From positions 64,001 to 92,638 of the forward strand of contig JBBHKE010002802.1 of NCBI GenBank assembly GCA_037447655.1: a DNA stretch of 28,638 nt. The letters run 5' to 3'. The position numbers were made by a program, and so were the translations under genes. This DNA comes from Zygnema cylindricum (Eukaryota > Streptophyta > Zygnematophyceae > Zygnematales > Zygnemataceae). The notes below the pieces were generated by a model that was given only the letters and a program-made list of their open reading frames with translations, was not told where the DNA came from and searched no databases. Positions 1 to 8,533 of this stretch are shown here, in pieces; positions within the stretch are counted from its first letter, which is position 1, and every line of letters begins with the position of its first letter.

Positions 1-443
1 TGAGTAATATTGACTGTACAATGATAGATTGGGTTGGCACGATCAAGAACACGTAGATCTCAGTAGGTGGGTTGATTCTGGACGTACCTCTCAGGTACAC
101 TGTTATCGGCGGTAGAACACCGAAAGTATAAGACTTAGGACTTAGAGCATTTTTAAGTATCCAGACTTCCAAGTAGTAAAACTGCATACAGTTTTTGGGA
201 AACTTCTGAGTATTATATCTTGAGTGTTGTTGGATCAATTGTGCTGAAACTTTGGGAGTTGTCAGTGTTTATGTTACTCTATATTCTGATAGAGTTTTGT
301 GAGATTTGGATGCTTGTATAAGAATTGGTGATCACTTAAGAACAGCTGTTTGGTAGGATTCTTGGTAGCTTCTAAGAGTGTATCATGTCTACTTCTACTA
401 CTACTGCTGCTCCTCCACCTGCACCGGTGGTTCTAGAACAACA
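1..443 (+). repeat. 5' LTR of element A (last 443 of 840 bp)
   Basis: Position 1 aligns to 5105 and position 443 to 5547 with no indel. It ends GAACAACA, immediately followed by a primer-binding site. The gag ATG at 385 lies inside this LTR, so the first 19 codons and two bases of the next codon are LTR-encoded. Confidence 0.93.
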
Positions 444-1443
444 GGTTATGGGCCTGTCATCAAGAATTCCTATCTTTTCCGAGGATAAGTATGTTTACTG
501 GGCGGATATGGTGGAGACACATTTTGAAAATGTCAATCTTTTGGATATATTGGATGGTTCTTTGGATGAATCTGATCCGTCATGGTCTAAGAAAAATACG
601 CAGGCTCGTTCTATTTTGAAATTTTGTATATCTGAGGACTTAGCTATGTCTCGGATAAAAATGAAAAAAGCAATTGATATCTGGAAATCCATTAAAAGTG
701 ATTATGAAAAGGCTAATGTTCAGGAACAACTTCTATTGGCTGGAAAAATTTGGGACTATAAGTACACTGGCGGTACAATGGCTGAATATTCTAACAAATT
801 TCGTATTCTTATAGATGCACATGCTTGTGCCGGTGGGGTGTTTCCTCAGTTTCAACAGGCAGCATTGCTCATGCGGGGTCTCCCTCGTAGTATGAAAGGA
901 GCATTTGACATGCTCAAACAGAAAGATAAAGCTAGCTGGACCTTACAGTTAGCAATCAATATTTTATTAGAGGAGGAAGCTACATCTAATATTCTCAATG
1001 TTGAGCAAGTAGAAGCTTTTAATTCAGAATTTGGAAAGAACGGTCAATTTAATCAGCAAAGTAATCAGTTTACACAATTGAGACAGTTTAATCTGGGGGG
1101 AAATAGAAAATCCAACAATGCATGTTTTTATTGTAGTGAGAGAGGTCATGGATACAAATTCTGTCCTAAACTTAAACAAGCTAACGATACAGGTTTATAC
1201 AGGCCAGGATGGCAACAAAGTCAGTTTTACAAAAACTTCACGAGGCCTACACCTCGTGGAAATGCACTGTTTTCAGCTTCTTCATCACTCCAAGACGAAA
1301 CTCTGACATTTTTTCTGAGGAGGACGACACGGATCTATTTGCTATGGCGGCAGCAATGGAAGGCACAAAGGACACTTGATGGATTATGGATACAGGAGCG
1401 TCAGCGCATATGTGTTGGAACAAGGCCATCTTCAAAAATCTGA
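385..1443 (+). CDS. gag: Gag of element A (frame broken near its end)
   Basis: Capsid/nucleocapsid precursor that packages the element's RNA into cytoplasmic particles. The 352-codon frame opens with an S/T/A/P-rich tail encoded within the LTR, followed by a copia-type Gag body (roughly residues 30-200). A CCHC zinc knuckle, CFYCSERGHGYKFC, has C247, C250, H255 and C260. From about residue 305 the frame no longer makes sense: an acidic stretch continues in another frame from about 1302, pointing to a one-base loss there. True homology therefore ends near 1302 and the last ~45 codons are out of frame. The ATG at 385 is the first in frame. Because it is in the LTR, Gag translation crosses the LTR/PBS boundary as Q-V-M. 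Confidence 0.9.
   Translation: MSTSTTTAAPPPAPVVLEQQVMGLSSRIPIFSEDKYVYWADMVETHFENVNLLDILDGSLDESDPSWSKKNTQARSILKFCISEDLAMSRIKMKKAIDIWKSIKSDYEKANVQEQLLLAGKIWDYKYTGGTMAEYSNKFRILIDAHACAGGVFPQFQQAALLMRGLPRSMKGAFDMLKQKDKASWTLQLAINILLEEEATSNILNVEQVEAFNSEFGKNGQFNQQSNQFTQLRQFNLGGNRKSNNACFYCSERGHGYKFCPKLKQANDTGLYRPGWQQSQFYKNFTRPTPRGNALFSASSSLQDETLTFFLRRTTRIYLLWRQQWKAQRTLDGLWIQERQRICVGTRPSSKI
444..457 (+). other. Primer-binding site of element A (half-tRNA, initiator Met)
   Basis: GGTTATGGGCC directly abuts the LTR end. It is complementary to the anticodon arm of eukaryotic initiator tRNA-Met (which contains GGCCCATAACC), not to its 3' CCA end. This is the priming mode known for Drosophila copia and yeast Ty5, where a cleaved half-tRNA is used. 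The next bases could pair only by G-T wobble. The site also lies inside the gag reading frame and encodes V-M-G. Confidence 0.8.
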
Positions 1444-1802
1444 AAGCAACGCCGGAGAAAAATATTTATTATGCTTGTGGAATGAGTGTCCAAACTCGTG
1501 CAATGGGTGATGTGTCCTTGCTAGTTGATGTGGATGGAAAACCAATTGAAAGGACTCTTCACAATGTCTTATTTGTGCCTGACTTTAAGAAAAATATGTA
1601 TTCTACGTCGTTGGTTGAGAGTAAAGGCTTTGAGGTCAGTTTGAAAAATGGTCGGCAGGTTGTTAGCAAAAACGGCAAGGTTGCGGTTATAGGTACTAGA
1701 GATAGTAGCAAGATGTATCGCATGGATATGGCTAATACAAAAGAAAATGATGTTATGTACTCCGGTGTTTCCACTCAGATGAGTTGTGGCATAAAAGATT
1801 AG
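1386..1802 (+). pseudogene. pol: Protease and pre-integrase part of element A pol
   Basis: Aspartic protease that would cleave the polyprotein. The active-site motif MDTGASAHM lies at the start of the open frame (about 1386-1412). In the same frame just upstream are an acidic linker (from about 1302) and a TGA stop (about 1375-1377). The rest matches the copia protease plus the segment before the integrase zinc finger (F-V-P-D-F-K-K-N-M-Y-S). The frame ends at 1802 only because of an indel near 1775: the integrase start (W-H-K-R-L-G-H) continues in another frame. Broken, but domain identity is secure. Confidence 0.85.
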
Positions 1803-2353
1803 GCCATGTCAACTATGATAGTTTGAAAAAAATGGTTGTTGCTGGAAAGATAGAGGGTGTATCAATCACAGATGGGCCGGTCAAAACTTGCGATGGTTGC
1901 GCTTTAGGCAAAATCCACAGATTGCCATTTCCTAACGAGTCTGAGCATCGGTCGACCACACTTTTACAACAAATTCATTCGGATGTCTTTGGTCCGGCGA
2001 AGGTTCCTTCTGCCGGAGGAATGAAATATATGGTCACCTTCACAGATGATTTCTCACGGTTTACAAAAGTTTACTTCATGAAGGAGAAGAGTGAAGTATT
2101 TGGTCACTTTAAACACTATAAAGCATGGGCTGAAAAACTTCATAATTCATCTATTTTGCAGCTCAGATCGGACAATGGTGGTGAATATACATCAAAAGAG
2201 TTTGAAACCTTTTTACTCGAGGAAGGCATTAGTCATCTACTGACTGTTCCATATTCACCGGAACAAAATGGGGTGTCGGAACGGCTGAATAGAACTCTCA
2301 CGGAAAGCTCTAGATCTATGCTCGCCGATAAAGGTGTGGATCCGAAATTCTAG
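1784..2353 (+). CDS. pol: Integrase zinc finger and catalytic core of element A
   Basis: Integrase joins the cDNA to host chromosomes. Counting from 1784, the HHCC finger is H3, H8, C36 and C39. The catalytic triad is D67 (H-S-D-V-F-G), D130 (R-S-D-N-G-G) and E166 (N-G-V-S-E-R), a textbook D-D-35-E spacing. The frame ends at a TAG (2351-2353) where family members normally have tryptophan (F-W-A-E), so this looks like a single G-to-A nonsense change. The frame is otherwise continuous with the downstream 2354-4612 segment. The start shown is just the first possible codon after the upstream frameshift, not a real initiator. Confidence 0.9.
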   Translation: MWHKRLGHVNYDSLKKMVVAGKIEGVSITDGPVKTCDGCALGKIHRLPFPNESEHRSTTLLQQIHSDVFGPAKVPSAGGMKYMVTFTDDFSRFTKVYFMKEKSEVFGHFKHYKAWAEKLHNSSILQLRSDNGGEYTSKEFETFLLEEGISHLLTVPYSPEQNGVSERLNRTLTESSRSMLADKGVDPKF

Positions 2354-4612
2354 GCTGAGGCTCTAAATTGTGCAGTTTATATTAAAAATAGGATAGGATC
2401 CAGATCGGTAGAAACAACTCCATACGAAATATACACTGGTAGCAAACCAGATGTTAGCCATTTCAAGGTCTTTGGTAGTCAATGCTTTATATTGGATACG
2501 TCTACAGATAGATGGAAAATGGAACCGAAGGGATTACCGGGTATTCTGTTAGGATATGATGATCACTCGAAAGGTTATAGAGTCTTTGTGTTTGAAAGGC
2601 AGAAAATAGTTGTAGCTAGAAACATCATTGTTAAGGATGAACTAGACTCCATAGATTTATTTCAAATGACAGAGCAGCAAAGGCAACAGAAAGTACAGGA
2701 GTATGTCATCTTAGATTGCATGCAGGAACTTGTCCCGCAGATTCCACAAACTCCGGTAATGACTCAGGAATCAGACTCCCTCCAACTTCCTCACCAACTT
2801 CGGGTCCAGACGGACCAAGAGCAGTCAATACAGACGGAACGCAATCAGCGCAATCACGAACACACGGATCGCAACCAGCGCAATCAGCAAGACACGGATC
2901 GCAACCAGCGCAACCAGCGCAATCACCGCAATGCGCGGGATCCGACGATCTCAGCCTCAGAATTTCCGGGGGGAAGAAGATCAAGCAGCCGCCTGCAAGC
3001 AAGCTCTCACTTTACCTACTCGGCAGTCTCAGGGGAGCCCTTGACCATCCAAGAAGCTTTCTCATCACCAGAGCGGAATCACTGGATTGAGGCGGCAAAC
3101 GACGAAATGAAGTCCATCATGGAGGCTCAAACATGGGAGCTCGTGGACCTTCCTCCAGACCGAAAAGCGATCGGCAGCAAATGGGTATTCAAGGTGAAGT
3201 TAAATCCCGATAACACCATTGAACGCTATAAGGCCAGACTTGTGGCGAAGGGGTACAATCAAAAGGAAGGAATCGATTTTGAAGAAACATTTTCTCCGGT
3301 TGTAAGATTTCCAACAGTTAGGATTTTGCTGTCCCTAGCTGCTATAGAAGATATGGAAATTCATCAGATGGATGTAAAAACGGCCTTTTTGAATGGAGAA
3401 CTAGAAGAGACCATTTACATGCAGCAACCTGAAAAGTATGTAGAACCAGGAAAAGAGCACTTAGAATGCAAGTTGCTAAAATCTTTGTACGGCCTAAAAC
3501 AGGCCCCGAGACAGTGGAATATAAAGCTTGATGAATTCTTGACTAGTCTAGGATTTCAAAGGATAAGTTCTGATCACTCTGTCTACGTTCTAAAGGGTGA
3601 AAATGGGATAGTGTATATAGCGGTATATGTAGATGATTTGCTATTAATTAGCAAATCAATGGCTGAAATTAACAAAATCAAAACTGCTCTAAACTCACGG
3701 TTCGAGATGAAAGACCTCGGTGAGGCAAAATATATTTTGGGTATCCAGGTAGAGAGGGACAAAAACAAGAAAATAATAAAACTGACTCAAAAAGAGGCTA
3801 TTGGAAACATGTTAGATGAGTACGGAATGCGGGGGGCAAAAGGGTGTTTAACTCCAATGGAGTTTCGGCAGAAGTTAGAGGGAGAAGAGACAGAACCAGG
3901 TGTTATTGTTAGCGAGTATTTAGAATCAGGGGAGAATGATCCTATGGCAATAATACCTTATAGACAGATAGTGGGAAGCTTAATATACTTCATGAACTGT
4001 ACCGGTCCTGACATTGCTGCAGCAGTCGGGGTACTGAGTAGGAGTCTAGAAAATCCGAGAAAATCTGATCTGGATGCAGCAAAGAGAGTCTTAAGATATT
4101 TGGCAGGAACTAAAGATCTCAAACTCACTCTAGGCGGAGGAGAAATCAAGCTGCAAACATGGAGTGATGCAAGCTATGGCGACATGCCAAGGCGGAAATT
4201 TACCACGGGATTCGTTCTACAAATTGGGAACGGTACTTGCTGCTGGAGCAACAAACTTCAAAAGGTGACAGCACAATCGACAATGGAGTCCGAATATATG
4301 GCAGCAAGCTTGGCCCTCAAAGAACTCTTATGGGCAAAATCCATGTTACAAGAACTAGCATACATGCAAGTTGGTCCACAGGTGATCTGGTGTGATAACC
4401 AGGCTGCCATTGCCATTGCTTCTAACCCGAGTCATCACTTCAAAAGCAAACACATGGATGTACGATTACACTTTGTAAGAGAAAAAGTGTTCTCTAGAGT
4501 GATTAAATTATGTTACTTACCACATGCAAAAATGATTGTTGATATGCTCACTAAAGCTCTTCCTGCTCCTAAGCTGAAGTATTGTAGGGAAGCAGTGGGA
4601 TTAAGTGAATAG
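2354..4612 (+). CDS. pol: Integrase C-terminus, reverse transcriptase and RNase H of element A
   Basis: Same frame as the integrase core after the TAG at 2351; open for about 750 codons to TAG at 4610-4612. In order: the integrase C-terminal region (P-Y-E-I-Y-T-G-S-K-P, then G-Y-R-V-F), a low-complexity linker of repeated N-Q-R units (about 2815-2940), reverse transcriptase from about 3085 (G-S-K-W-V-F, V-A-K-G-Y, M-D-V-K-T-A-F-L-N-G, and catalytic Y-V-D-D-L-L at 3626-3643), and copia RNase H from about 4155 (D in W-S-D-A-S, E in M-E-S-E-Y, D in W-C-D-N-Q). It copies the RNA into DNA within the particle. All catalytic residues I can place are present, so this half is intact; the breaks lie upstream. 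Confidence 0.95.
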   Translation, partial: AEALNCAVYIKNRIGSRSVETTPYEIYTGSKPDVSHFKVFGSQCFILDTSTDRWKMEPKGLPGILLGYDDHSKGYRVFVFERQKIVVARNIIVKDELDSIDLFQMTEQQRQQKVQEYVILDCMQELVPQIPQTPVMTQESDSLQLPHQLRVQTDQEQSIQTERNQRNHEHTDRNQRNQQDTDRNQRNQRNHRNARDPTISASEFPGGRRSSSRLQASSHFTYSAVSGEPLTIQEAFSSPERNHWIEAANDEMKSIMEAQTWELVDLPPDRKAIGSKWVFKVKLNPDNTIERYKARLVAKGYNQKEGIDFEETFSPVVRFPTVRILLSLAAIEDMEIHQMDVKTAFLNGELEETIYMQQPEKYVEPGKEHLECKLLKSLYGLKQAPRQWNIKLDEFLTSLGFQRISSDHSVYVLKGENGIVYIAVYVDDLLLISKSMAEINKIKTALNSRFEMKDLGEAKYILGIQVERDKNKKIIKLTQKEAIGNMLDEYGMRGAKGCLTPMEFRQKLEGEETEPGVIVSEYLESGENDPMAIIPYRQIVGSLIYFMNCTGPDIAAAVGVLSRSLENPRKSDLDAAKRVLRYLAGTKDLKLTLGGGEIKLQTWSDASYGDMPRRKFTTGFVLQIGNGTCCWSNKLQKVTAQSTMESEYMAASLALKELLWAKSMLQELAYMQVGPQVIWCDNQAAIAIASNPSHHFKSKHMDVRLHFVREKVFSRVIKLCYLPHAKMIVDMLTKALPAPKLKYCREAVGLSE

Positions 4613-4617
4613 TTGAA

Positions 4618-4700
4618 TTGCTGCACTGCTATATTGCTATGCTGCGATACTGCGCTAGTTTATCACCGCAGCTGTGCTGGTATACTGAGTCTAAAGCTTT
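4618..4700 (+). repeat. Short CTGC/GCTAT-rich 3' untranslated stretch of element A
   Basis: Between the pol stop and the polypurine tract the sequence repeats ctgcactgctatattgctat-like units. It resembles the GCAGC/GCTGCTATAC units found just inside the LTR, suggesting the repeat spread across the LTR boundary. No coding potential is claimed. Confidence 0.5.
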
Positions 4701-4707
4701 AGGGGAG
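4701..4707 (+). other. Polypurine tract of element A
   Basis: aggggag immediately precedes the TGTTGT that opens the 3' LTR, the expected plus-strand priming site. Confidence 0.8.
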
Positions 4708-5547
4708 TGTTGTCTTTTGGAAAGCTCTCAGTCTCTCAGAGCAGCGCAGCAGCGCAGCAACTATACAGACAGCAGCGCAGCTGCTATACGGAAGAGCAGC
4801 GCAGCTGCTATACAGCAGAGCTGCACAGCAGTGGAGCTGCAGAGCAGCGCAGCAGCGAAGCTGCAATACTGACAGGACAAACGCAGCTGCGGTCACTTTG
4901 GATAAGATCCGTACAGACAACGCAGCTGCTACTATCTTGGATATGATTTGGTGCAGGACACCGCAGCCGCGGGTGATATAAATGTGATCCGGTACGGGAC
5001 AACGCAGCTGCGATTAATATGAATCTAGTCAACTGACAAGATTCTTAATAGTATCACAAGTGACTTAGCCGACAAGTATTTGTACAGTAACTTAATATAG
5101 AATCTGAGTAATATTGACAGTACAGTGATAGATTGGGTTGGCACGATCAAGAACACGTAGATCTCAGTAGGTGGGATGATTCTGGACGTACCTCTCAGGT
5201 ACACTGTTATCGGCGGTAGAACACCGAAAGTATAAGACTTAGGACTTAGAGCATTTTTAAGTATCCAGACTTCCAAGTAGTAAAACTGCATACAGTTTTT
5301 GGGAAACTTCTGAGTATTATATCTTGAGTGTTGTTAGGTCAATTGTGCTGAAACTTTGGGAGTTGTCAGTGTTTATGTTACTCTATATTCTGATAGAGTT
5401 TTGTGAGATTTGGATGCTTGTATAAGAATTGGTGATCACTTAAGAACAGCTGTTTGGTAGGATTCTTGATAGCTTCTGAGAGTGAATCATGTCTACTTCT
5501 ACTACTACTGCTGCTCCTCCACCTGCACCGGTGGTTGTAGAACAACA
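4708..5547 (+). repeat. 3' LTR of element A (840 bp)
   Basis: Runs from TGTTGT after the polypurine tract to ACAACA at 5547, followed by non-element DNA (ttaaggtag). It contains GCAGC-rich repeats, four ~41-bp tandem units, a possible TATA box (tataaat, 4977-4983), and near its end an orphan copy of the gag start (ATG at 5489) that meets a TAA just outside the LTR. Confidence 0.92.
4735..5037 (+). promoter_or_regulatory. Repeat-rich U3 with recurring GCAGCTGC
   Basis: 4735-4870 is a degenerate series of agcagcgcagctgctatac units. It is followed by four units of about 41 bp starting near 4875, 4916, 4957 and 4998, each opening with a close match to gacaacgcagctgc and most continuing with a gat(a)-rich stretch and ggtac. 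The palindrome GCAGCTGC contains CAGCTG, an E-box core. Tandem U3 repeats commonly act as enhancers in retrotransposons; that role is inferred here. Confidence 0.6.
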
Positions 5548-6003
5548 TTAAGGTAGTCCGTTGATCGTATAGAGGGACCGTGGTTGGAGTGGATAAGTGT
5601 TAATCCACTTGTATTGATCATTGCATTTGTCCAGCTTTCCTTGCTTGCTATCTGGCCCTGAGTGGCCTTGGCTGAGTTTGCTTTGCCCGAAGTGGGATTT
5701 CTTCCATAGATCTTGCCGTTGGAGGCATTGGTTAGCACTTTTGTGGAGTGTGCCGCTTTAGATCTGCACTTGGGAGCGCTTGGATAGTAAGTTATTTGCC
5801 TTTATAGATCTGGCCCTTCGGCCTTGTCCCCTTGTTTGCAGGGTAGAAGGTTTTGGTAATACGGCTTCCTGATAGATCTGGCCATCGAGGCCCTGTTAGA
5901 GATTGATTGGCTGATTGGACAAAAGAATGGTGTGGCCGTGCATTTGAAGCATATCGGATAGATCGGCTTTGTTATCTGGTCATCATTTGGTGTTATCATT
6001 TTT
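5548..6003 (+). other. Leader of element B downstream of the element A insertion
   Basis: Untranslated stretch of 456 bases ahead of the gag ATG. It contains a spaced series of AGATCT-type words each followed by a short GGCC or TGCC inverted repeat (near 5651, 5708, 5759, 5806, 5874 and, weakly, 5959). No long reading frame is convincing. It is probably the 3' part of the 5' untranslated region, where packaging and dimerisation signals would be expected. Confidence 0.6.
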
Positions 6004-7256
6004 ATGCCCACCGATTGGGATAATCTTGATTATCCTGTCGGAACCACTCGATCGTCGGCCTCGTTTAGGCCCACGGAATCCGCACCATCAGATTTTTCTA
6101 GTCTTTTGGACCATCATTTTCTAAATATTTCGGGTCAAATTTCCCCTTCGGTTCGATCTACTCTCACCTCGGTATCTTCCTTATCATCAGTCTCTTCCAC
6201 ATTTTTCGAAGAGGAACCTGACCACGATTCCCTTGACGGGTCGAATTCCGATTCATTATCTTTTTGGTTTCCACAAATTACCAATCCAGTTTTATCCCCT
6301 AGCATTCCATTATTGGAAATGGCTTCCACATCCGAGGGAGGGGGGCGCCTTCATTTCTGTTTTTCAGGAATGAAGGACACCATGACTTTATCGCATTTTC
6401 GCATGCTATTCGATACCGAAATGCGTGATCTTGCATTTCGGTACCAAGATCGGTTTGACCTACGAGTCGCTTTCTCTCTTTTAGGTCGTTACCTTCGCGG
6501 TTCATACCTTACTCTTTATTCCCGCAAGTATGATTCCGTACTTGCGATGACTGAGTTTTCTCCAGCGTTCGCTGGGAGTCCTGCTATTATAGGACAACCA
6601 GAAATTCCTTATCAACCGGCTATCCCGGAAGTTCTTGATCTCAACGGCGATGTTATTACAGCAGCAGTTGCGGAAATACCGCAACAGTTTGCTATAGCCG
6701 CACGTGCTGGAATTCCAGCACGACCAGCGATGACTATCCCTATATTGGATCCGCTCTCTGTCATGTTTGAAATGTTGCAAGCGGAATACCGTATGCAAAA
6801 CCCTGACCAAGTTCGCGAGTTAATGAACTTCGAACGGAAGTCAGGAGAGACTGCCCCTGCCATGCGTGCTCGTATGGAAGCTCTTCGTGAAGCATTGCCG
6901 GACTTAATGTCGGATGCTGAAGCTGTCCAAAAATTTGTAGGACAGTTTCCGAGTCAGTCTAAGAAGTTTATCCAGAGTCACTTGACTCAAACGTATGGCT
7001 TGAAGTTCACTTTCCACCAAGCCGCCCAGCATGCCGTGGAATTCGAAATGCAAAATTGTTGGTGGGAAGCCCATGACCAACCTAAAGTGGTCCCGAAAGA
7101 ACCGATTGTTCCACCATGGAACAATCCTCGTCCTAACAACCAGCCTCCTAAAGTCCCGCCCATGGGAACCCCACCTGTTGCTCCCGGAAACCGATTATGT
7201 TTCCGATGTGGGAAGACCGGGCATGATGCCCGAATGTGTCCAGACAAAACTGCTAC
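6004..7256 (+). CDS. gag: Gag of element B, N-terminal 417 codons up to the LTR insertion
   Basis: Structural protein of the particle. An S/T/D-rich N-terminal region (residues 1-100) is followed by a Gag fold with a proline/alanine-rich insert (about 190-250), the conserved retrotransposon-gag segment (about 255-345), a proline-rich linker, and a first CCHC knuckle CFRCGKTGHDARMC near residue 400. The ATG at 6004 opens a clean frame. As the DNA now reads, the frame runs 14 codons into the inserted LTR and stops at 7299. True gag continues beyond the LTR at 8309. Body free of stops, unlike the RT section. Confidence 0.88.
7252..7256. repeat. Target-site duplication GCTAC, left copy
   Basis: The same five bases recur at 8309-8313 directly after the inserted LTR. 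Confidence 0.9.
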
Positions 7257-8308
7257 TGTAGAAACTAATGGTTTTAAAGTATTTTCTAGGTCTGAATAGA
7301 AATAAAGAAGCCGAGGCAGTCTACCTCTAACTTCTCTCTCCAAACTCTCAAACTTGTCGCAGTCACTGAGAAATTGGAGAGGAAGCTGGAGCCATGGCTA
7401 CCTAGGCTATCCTGAGGTTTACGGGAAATTTATACTAGTTAGGGAGGAGATTATTTACTAAAAGGTATATGCCGGCCACAGGATTTGATCCTAGTACCTG
7501 CCGGCCGACAGATAGTAGATAGCCGGTAGCCTTAGCCGTTAGGTCTAGAAGTAGTCTTACGTATTATATAGTACGATAATTAATTAAACATTAATTCGTA
7601 GGATAAATCATTTAACTATAGTTGTTAACGGGATACATAGATCTGGTATGTAAAAGTACGAATTGCGGTACGGATAAAGAATCAATACCGCGCATAGATT
7701 TCGTAAGCGAAACAAATACCGCGCATGTATTTATTACGGCTACGATCAAATACGAGTTTAATCGGACGGCCGGAATTAGCGCCGAGATCGCGGAAGAAGA
7801 ATTTGGCGGTTTGTGGGCATCGCCACATCGGATGACACGTGGCGATGTCACATTGGAGCGCGGCATCTCCGAGGATTAAAGGAGCGAATCCGGACATACC
7901 ACGTGTCGACATTTAGGGCATGTCGTACAGTGTCCGTACATAAAGTACACCGGCAGCTGTACTTTTGCGTACGGAACTGTAATCTGATTGGTTCCGTACA
8001 TCAGTAGATAGAGTCTGTGAGAGAGATAGGACTTAGAAAAATTAGAAGATAGGACCCTCTCTCCCAGAGAGCTTCTGTACAAAAGGTCAACTTTGACCCT
8101 CCATAACTTACTGCTCAGGGGAGCAAATTCAGAGATTCTTTTTGCTATCCACTCAGGGGAGTCTTGTCTTCACAGGGGTGAAGTTGATCAAAGTTTTTGT
8201 TTGTCAGGGTGGCAGTTATTTTTGCTGAAACACAAAGGGGTCAGGGTTATCCTAGAGGCTTCTTGGAAGCTGTCCACTCTGAGGACTTATGGAGGTCCCA
8301 GAGTTTCA
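7257..8308 (+). mobile_element. Solo LTR of the element E copia family inserted in gag of B
   Basis: 1052 bp starting TGTAGAAAC and ending GAGTTTCA, bounded by GCTAC duplications. It matches 23366-24393 along most of its length (for example the cttgtcg...ccatggct block, the gcggatgacacgtgg block and the gagcaaattca block) and its first ~70 bases match 21949-22016. No internal region remains, so it is a solo LTR left by LTR-LTR recombination. The site corresponding to the TATA box of the other copy (24162-24169) reads tacaaaag here. An ATG at 8289, 20 bases from the LTR end, is the family's LTR-embedded gag start. Short frames in it are spurious. Confidence 0.9.
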
Positions 8309-8533
8309 GCTACCTGTACACATTGCAAGCAAACCGGACATTATGTCCATCGTTGTCATATAAAAAACCCGGAATATTCCTATCAGAACCAAATTAAAAG
8401 TGGTGGCATCCCCGCTCGATCTGCAAGACCGGTTCAACCGGTTAAAGAACCGGAGAAAGACACCACTCCACCTAAGGTATCTCGAAGAGAGAGAGAGCGT
8501 TTAGAAATGCAAGAGCAAATGGCGTGTGGGTAA
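8309..8533 (+). CDS. gag: Gag of element B, C-terminal part after the LTR insertion
   Basis: Starts with the right copy of the GCTAC duplication and reads in the same frame as 6004-7256 once the LTR and one duplication copy are discounted. It carries a second CCHC knuckle, CTHCKQTGHYVHRC, then a basic/proline linker ending in a charged R-R-E-R-E-R-L-E-M-Q helix and a TAA at 8531-8533. B's Gag therefore had two zinc knuckles with the insertion between them. The last ~100 bases overlap the antisense methyltransferase frame. Gag-like content stops near 8525, where the methyltransferase similarity begins. Confidence 0.8.
   Translation, partial: ATCTHCKQTGHYVHRCHIKNPEYSYQNQIKSGGIPARSARPVQPVKEPEKDTTPPKVSRRERERLEMQEQMACG

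Larger units (their letters stand above)
1..5547 (+). mobile_element. Element A: Ty1/copia LTR retrotransposon, 5' end outside the window
   Basis: Domain order is gag, protease, integrase, reverse transcriptase, RNase H, which is copia order. The partial 5' LTR (1-443) matches the end of the 3' LTR (5105-5547) without gaps, with about nine mismatches by eye (about 98% identity), so the insertion is fairly young. The LTR begins TGTTGT and ends ACAACA, a perfect 6-bp inverted end. The likely target duplication next to the 3' LTR is ttaag (5548-5552); its partner lies left of the window. The coding region has two frameshifts (near 1302 and 1775) and stops at about 1377 (TGA) and 2351 (TAG), so this copy is not autonomous. 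The 3' flank is the leader of element B, so A inserted into B. Confidence 0.93.

Noticed and set aside
2706-3090. Frames of 98 and 124 codons in the other readings of the N-Q-R linker
   Set aside because: A repeat unit free of stops in several frames explains them; the copia polyprotein frame covers the same bases.
4618-5032. Small frames rich in A, S, Q and C on both strands
   Set aside because: By-products of GCAGC repeats in the LTR and 3' UTR of element A.
1-5547. Tandem copia arrangement in which a second element begins after the 3' LTR, because the gag start is repeated at 5489
   Set aside because: The repeat ends exactly at ACAACA, inverted to TGTTGT at 4708, and a primer site follows only the left copy. 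The gag start simply lies inside the LTR.
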